Both the position numbers and the translations under genes were made by a program. Below are positions 54,490-58,171 of a stretch of 58,171 nt of DNA, one piece after another. The notes beneath the pieces are model-generated. The model saw nothing but the letters and a program-made list of their open reading frames with translations, was not told the origin of the DNA and searched no databases. The DNA comes from Pseudonocardiaceae bacterium (GTDB taxonomy: Bacteria; Actinomycetota; Actinomycetes; Mycobacteriales; Pseudonocardiaceae): positions 1 to 58,171 of the forward strand of contig WHTH01000023.1 in NCBI GenBank assembly GCA_009377865.1. The letters are read 5' to 3'. Every line of letters begins with the position of its first letter. Position 1 is the first letter of the stretch.

Positions 54490-56403
54490 TCAGTCGACCT
54501 CCGGTTGGTGTGTCCTGTCCGCCCCCGTGCCCGCCGGCTGACCTTGCTGCGTCGGCTCGACCATGTGGCACGCCACGGACCGAGCCTCCTCGACGGCCCG
54601 CAGGGTCGGCGCTTGGGCACAGATGTCGTTCGCCGCTGGGCACCGGCTGCGGTAGCAACACCCGGTGGCCGCGTCGTCGAGAGGGCCGCGTGCCTGGTCA
54701 TGACCGCTGGCCGCGACCACGGGCCGCAGATCGCGTGCCGCAGTGAGCAGGGCTTCGGTGTACGGATGGCCGGGCGCGGCGATGATGCGGTCGGTTGGGC
54801 CGAGCTCCACGATCTGGCCACGGAACATCACCGCGACTCGGTCGCAGAAGATCCTTGCCAGGGCCAGGTCGTGAGTGATGAACACGAACGTCACGCCGTG
54901 GCGACTCCGCAATGACCGCATGGTGGCGAGCAAGCCGGCCCGCAGCGGCACATCCAGCATGGATGTGGGCTCGTCGGCGACGATGAGGCGAGGCCGGAGC
55001 ACCAGTGCCCGGGCCAGGGCCACCCGCTGGCGCTGCCCGCCGGACAGCTCGTTGGGGTAGCGCTCGGCGAACTCGATCGCCGGGCGCAGATCGGTTTCCT
55101 CCAACGCCTCCAGCACCCTGTCGTGGAGCCCGCCACCACCGACGGAGCCATGGATCACCAGCGGCTCGCCCACCAGCTCCCGCACACGCATCTTCGGGCT
55201 GAGCGAGTCGTAGGGGTCCTGGAAGACGAGGTGCATGGATCGGCGCATCTCTCGAAGCCGGTTCTCAGGAAGCCGGGCTATGTCGCTGCCGTCGAACACG
55301 ACCTGGCCGCGGTCGGGACGGATCAGGCCGAGGATGAGCCGGGCAACCGTCGACTTCCCCGAGCCGCTCTCGCCAATGATGCCCACGATCTCGCCCGGCG
55401 CGACATTGAGCGATACACCGTCGACCGCCTTGACCACGGCTTTTCGACGATGAAGCCGGTGACCTCCAGAGAAGTGCTTCCGAACGTCGACGAGGCGCAA
55501 CAGCGGGGCGTCCACGCGGTCCGGAGCGCCGGGTGCCGGGCCGTTCGACGGGCCGGGCGGGGCAGCGGGAGCGTCGAGCCGAGGCGTCGCTGCCACCAGG
55601 CGCCTGGTGTAGGGATGGACTGGGGCGCAGATCACCTGATCAGTGGGTCCGAGCTCGACGACTCGCCCCGCCTCCATGACCATGATCCTGTCCGCCAGCT
55701 TGGCCACCGCGCCGAGGTCGTGGGAGATGAACAAGATGGAGAGCGCATCCCGAGCTCTGAGCTCGGAGAGCAGCTCGAGGATCTGGGCCTGCACGATCAC
55801 GTCGAGCCCGGTGACGGGTTCATCGGCGATGACCAGGACGGGCTCGTTGACCAACGCCATCGCCGTCACCACCCGCTGTCGCATCCCCCCGCTGAGCTCA
55901 TGTGGGTAGGCGTCGAAACGATCTTGGGATAAGCCGACCGAGCCGAGCAGCGCTCCAGCCCGTTCTCTGGCCGCTGATCGCGAGGTGTCGCGGTGCGCGG
56001 TGATGATCTCGGCTACCGACGCCCGGGCGGTCCGGAGCGGGTCGAGGACGTTCATCGCCGCTTGCGGGATGAGTGACATACGCACGCCCCGGATCCCCGA
56101 CATTCGGGCTCGTGGTCGACGGAACAGCTTCTCCCCGTCGAAGTCCACGTCCCCCGCGGTGATCTTTCCTGGCGGCTTGACCAGCCGCAGCAGCGACATG
56201 GCGAGCGTCGTCTTGCCGCAGCCGGAATGGCCGACGACCCCGAGGACCTCACTGCGACGCAACTCGAAGCTGACATCGCGGACTGCCCGGACCGGCTCCC
56301 GGTCCCCGAGATAGGCGGTGGAGAGGTCGGTGACGGTCAGGAGGGCCTCGGCCTGTGTCGCTGTCGCCTGCCACCCGCTGGTCTCGGTGGGATCCGGGGT
56401 CAC
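54490..56403 (-). CDS. Fused double ATPase of a peptide-type ABC transporter (OppD-OppF fusion)
   Basis: A 637-residue protein with two complete ATPase domains in one chain. Domain 1: Walker A GHSGCGKTT (58-66), signature LSGGMRQR (170-177), Walker B VLVIADEPVTGLDV, switch LFISHDLGAVAKL. Domain 2: Walker A GESGSGKST (344-352), later LSGGQRQRVALARAL and FVFITHDLALARIF. The C-terminus has the Opp-type Cys extension (GCCYRSRCPAANDICAQ). A Pro/Ala-rich linker near 278-298 joins them. It replaces the separate OppD and OppF subunits of the other operon. The start is GTG 56403, one base overlapping the permease stop. Confidence 0.9.
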   Translation of the reverse strand: MTPDPTETSGWQATATQAEALLTVTDLSTAYLGDREPVRAVRDVSFELRRSEVLGVVGHSGCGKTTLAMSLLRLVKPPGKITAGDVDFDGEKLFRRPRARMSGIRGVRMSLIPQAAMNVLDPLRTARASVAEIITAHRDTSRSAARERAGALLGSVGLSQDRFDAYPHELSGGMRQRVVTAMALVNEPVLVIADEPVTGLDVIVQAQILELLSELRARDALSILFISHDLGAVAKLADRIMVMEAGRVVELGPTDQVICAPVHPYTRRLVAATPRLDAPAAPPGPSNGPAPGAPDRVDAPLLRLVDVRKHFSGGHRLHRRKAVVKAVDGVSLNVAPGEIVGIIGESGSGKSTVARLILGLIRPDRGQVVFDGSDIARLPENRLREMRRSMHLVFQDPYDSLSPKMRVRELVGEPLVIHGSVGGGGLHDRVLEALEETDLRPAIEFAERYPNELSGGQRQRVALARALVLRPRLIVADEPTSMLDVPLRAGLLATMRSLRSRHGVTFVFITHDLALARIFCDRVAVMFRGQIVELGPTDRIIAAPGHPYTEALLTAARDLRPVVAASGHDQARGPLDDAATGCCYRSRCPAANDICAQAPTLRAVEEARSVACHMVEPTQQGQPAGTGADRTHQPEVD

Positions 56404-57398
56404 TATCGCGCACTCCCAGACAGGGCGGTGCGGCCGGCCGGGTCAGCGTTGAGCTGGACCAGAGCGGGCACGCGGTGATTCCGAAGTCTCGGGTCGGCCA
56501 GCTCCTCGAGGGCGTAGCCGACGAATGCAAAACCCACGGCCACCGCGGAGATGGCGAGCCCGGGCGGGACCACCCACCACATCCAGGCGTCGGTGAGGAA
56601 CGCCCCCCGAGAAGAGGCGTAGTACAACATCGTCCCCCAGCTGATACGAGTGGGATCACCAAGTCCGAGGAACGCCAGCGATGCCTCGATGAGGATGGCG
56701 ATGGTGGCAGCCTGAACGAACTGGGCGATGATCAACGGCGCGATCCCGGGCAGGACGTGGCGCCGGAGAATGTGCCGGGGGCGGCCCCCCATGGCCCGCG
56801 CCGCCTGCACGTCGCCCCTTTCCTTGACGGACAGCACCTGGGAGCGCAGCACTCGGGCCGGACGGGCCCACAAGACCAAGGAGATGACGAAGATGGTGAT
56901 TCCGAGGTTGGTGCCGAGAAACGCTGCCAGCACGATCAACAGGGGCAGAAACGGAAGGGCGATCGACAGATCAACCAACCTCATGGCCACATTGTCGACG
57001 GCGCCCCCGAAGTAGCCTGCGACGGTGCCCACCAGGGTACCGGTCACGGTGGCGACCAGTGCCACGACGAAGCCCACCACCACCGAGACGCGTGACCCAT
57101 AGACCAAGTCTGTGAGTATGTCCCGTCCTACGTCATTGGTGCCAAGCAAGTGACTACCACTGGGCGGTCGGAATGGCGCACCACCCCGGGCGTCCAGCTC
57201 GTAGGGCGTCAGCACCGGAGCCAAGAGGGCCATCAGGACGACGAACACGAGGATCGCCCCACCGGCCATTCCCAGGCGAGAGGCGTTCGAGCGGCTCCAT
57301 GCTCGTCGCAGCCAGCCGCTGAAACGCCCTCCCCTGACGGCAGCGCGTCCCCCAATGCCGGCAGGGCCTGTCGTGTCATTCCCGTTGGTACCCATCAT
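56403..57398 (-). CDS. Peptide-type ABC transporter permease (DppC/OppC)
   Basis: A 331-residue permease. SHLLGTNDVGRDILTDLVYG and the EAA loop GDVQAARAMGGRPRHILRRH identify OppC, with EASLAFLGLGDPTRISWGTM following. The N-terminal ~45 residues are a Gly/Arg-rich cytoplasmic tail. Six membrane helices are visible. Its first ATG at 57396-57398 overlaps the stop of the truncated oppB by four bases; a second ATG is the next codon. The protein is complete, but its upstream neighbour is not. Confidence 0.88.
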   Translation of the reverse strand: MMGTNGNDTTGPAGIGGRAAVRGGRFSGWLRRAWSRSNASRLGMAGGAILVFVVLMALLAPVLTPYELDARGGAPFRPPSGSHLLGTNDVGRDILTDLVYGSRVSVVVGFVVALVATVTGTLVGTVAGYFGGAVDNVAMRLVDLSIALPFLPLLIVLAAFLGTNLGITIFVISLVLWARPARVLRSQVLSVKERGDVQAARAMGGRPRHILRRHVLPGIAPLIIAQFVQAATIAILIEASLAFLGLGDPTRISWGTMLYYASSRGAFLTDAWMWWVVPPGLAISAVAVGFAFVGYALEELADPRLRNHRVPALVQLNADPAGRTALSGSAR

Positions 57399-58023
57399 TG
57401 GCTGACCGAAGCCGCCTGCGGGCGGCGGATGCGGGGATCGAGCGCGGGATAGAGCAGGTCGGCTGCGAGGTTGGCGACCACCACGCCGACGGCCAGCAGC
57501 AGGAAGACGCCCTGCAACAAGGGGTAGTCGCGCGCCAAGACGCCCTCGAACATCAGCCGGCCGAGTCCGGGATAGGAGAACACGGTTTCGACCACAACGG
57601 CGCCGCTGAACAGGAATCCGATGTTGAGCATGATCACCGTCACCACCGGCAACAGTGAGTTGGGCATGGCGTGGACGAACAGGATGCGCCGGTCCGACAG
57701 GCCCGAGGCCTCGGCCATGCGGATGTAGTCCTCGTTGAGGGCACTGACCATGGCGTACCTGGCGGTGAGGAAAACTCCACCGAGCGTGCCGAGGGTGAGA
57801 GTGACGACCGGGAGCACCAGGTGCTGCAGGGCGTCCAAGGAGAAGACGCTGTCCTCGACCGCCGATGCTGCCCCGAAGACCGGGAACCAGCCAAGTTGCA
57901 CCGCAAAGATCCCGAGCAAGAGCATGCCGAGCCAGAAGATCGGAGTGGAGTCGAGGAAGATGACGGAAGCGAGCACTCCTACGTCCCTGCGCCTCCCCCG
58001 CCTCCAAGCGGCCACCACACCTA
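57395..58023 (-). pseudogene. Peptide-type ABC transporter permease OppB, 5' end cut off by an IS630 element
   Basis: About 208 codons of the C-terminal two-thirds of an OppB permease remain: LGVVAAWRRGRRRDVGVLAS, TPIFWLGMLLLGIFAVQLGW, the EAA loop DYIRMAEASGLSDRRILFVH and the terminal LYPALDPRIRR. Upstream of VVAAW the family sequence stops at a TA dinucleotide (58022-58023), where IS630 sequence begins. The first ~110 residues, with helix 1 and the periplasmic domain, are missing. A GTG at 58018 could start a truncated protein, but it would not form a channel. The operon promoter is also lost or moved beyond the element. Confidence 0.88.
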
Positions 58024-58171
58024 GAGCAGTACCTAGTGTCGCGTGTTTGAAGTTGTTTTGCGGTTTGCTTTGGACAGGATGGTGTCGGCGTCTTTGGTCC
58101 AGGTGAAGGGTTGGCAGCGGTCGTTCCAGCCGTCGATGAACCGTCGGATGGCGTCGGTGAGGTCGGGCACG
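58024..58171 (-). mobile_element. IS630-family insertion sequence, right end (runs out of window)
   Basis: The segment begins immediately after a TA, the target dinucleotide duplicated by IS630/Tc1-type elements, and starts with GAGCAGTACCTAGTG, a likely terminal inverted repeat. Inside is the 3' end of a transposase gene. The other end lies outside the window, so the TIR pair and target duplication cannot be compared. Confidence 0.75.
58033..58171 (-). CDS. IS630-family transposase, C-terminal part (5' end outside window)
   Basis: The minus-strand frame reads VPDLTDAIRRFIDGWNDRCQ, PFTWTKDADTILSKANRK and ends TTSNTRH with TAG at 58033-58035. The element I..FI.GWN.R..PF.WTK.AD.IL is the standard C-terminus of actinobacterial IS630 transposases (DDE superfamily), downstream of the last catalytic acid. 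The catalytic core lies beyond the window. Confidence 0.88.
   Translation of the reverse strand, partial: VPDLTDAIRRFIDGWNDRCQPFTWTKDADTILSKANRKTTSNTRH

Overview
The window is a high-GC actinobacterial chromosome segment, most likely from the Pseudonocardiaceae (Pseudonocardia-like). This is an inference from gene content: a WhiB-family regulator, a UsfX/SigF pair, mycothiol-type DinB-fold remnants (TIGR03086, DUF664), a DUF222-type HNH protein, the Mec-CysO-CysM cysteine route, and a gene order (dinG, pncB, clpS, DUF2017, S58 peptidase, mec, cysO, cysM, rhomboid, murI, MBL, rph, rdgB) that matches the Mycobacterium tuberculosis Rv1329c-Rv1341 block. Starts are frequently GTG, and neighbouring genes often overlap by ATGA/GTGA.

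Region 1 (1-6.7 kb) is a zone of gene decay. Remnants of HNH (cut by the window edge), GNAT, VOC/glyoxalase, TIGR03086, DUF664, ECF sigma plus DUF151, YoeB toxin and Uma2 genes lie between intact genes: a LysE exporter, arsM, arsR, an S33-type hydrolase and an NTF2-like protein. Region 2 (6.7-12.3 kb) is a complete five-gene dipeptide/oligopeptide/nickel-type ABC operon on the minus strand, ordered A-B-C-D-F. Region 3 (12.4-17.5 kb) has a FetB-like permease, a stand-alone argS, an M24-fold protein, a phosphoribosyltransferase and a hemerythrin.

Region 4 (17.5-28.3 kb) is a stress and osmoprotection block: a WhiB3-like gene behind a good SigF-type promoter, a UsfX-like anti-sigma factor, SigF, a ferredoxin reductase, and the TreX-TreY-TreZ pathway from glycogen to trehalose. 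An rRNA methyltransferase gene on the opposite strand splits treY from treZ. Region 5 (28.4-31.8 kb) looks like an accessory insertion next to a tRNA-like gene with an odd anticodon loop. It holds a truncated HNH gene, a translationally coupled three-gene operon of unknown small proteins, a frameshifted XRE-TPR regulator and an MTHFS-like protein.

Region 6 (32.3-49.3 kb) is the conserved core block. It covers cell wall (L,D-transpeptidase, MurI), nucleotide and RNA upkeep (RdgB, RNase PH), a possible cAMP phosphodiesterase, CysO-dependent cysteine synthesis, proteolysis (ClpS, rhomboid), NAD salvage (PncA, PncB) and DinG. It is interrupted between cysM and the rhomboid gene by a two-gene insert: a metallophosphoesterase and an 1134-residue GMC oxidoreductase / alpha-beta hydrolase fusion with a cysteine nucleophile. 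A perfect 30-bp inverted repeat lies just upstream of the fusion gene. A perfect 46-bp palindrome closes the block. Region 7 (49.3-52.4 kb) is serB-ctaD, the same pair as Rv3042c-Rv3043c. Region 8 (52.6-58.2 kb) is a second peptide-type ABC operon with a fused ATPase and a substrate-binding protein anchored by a C-terminal membrane helix; its first permease gene is cut by an IS630-family element that runs out of the window.
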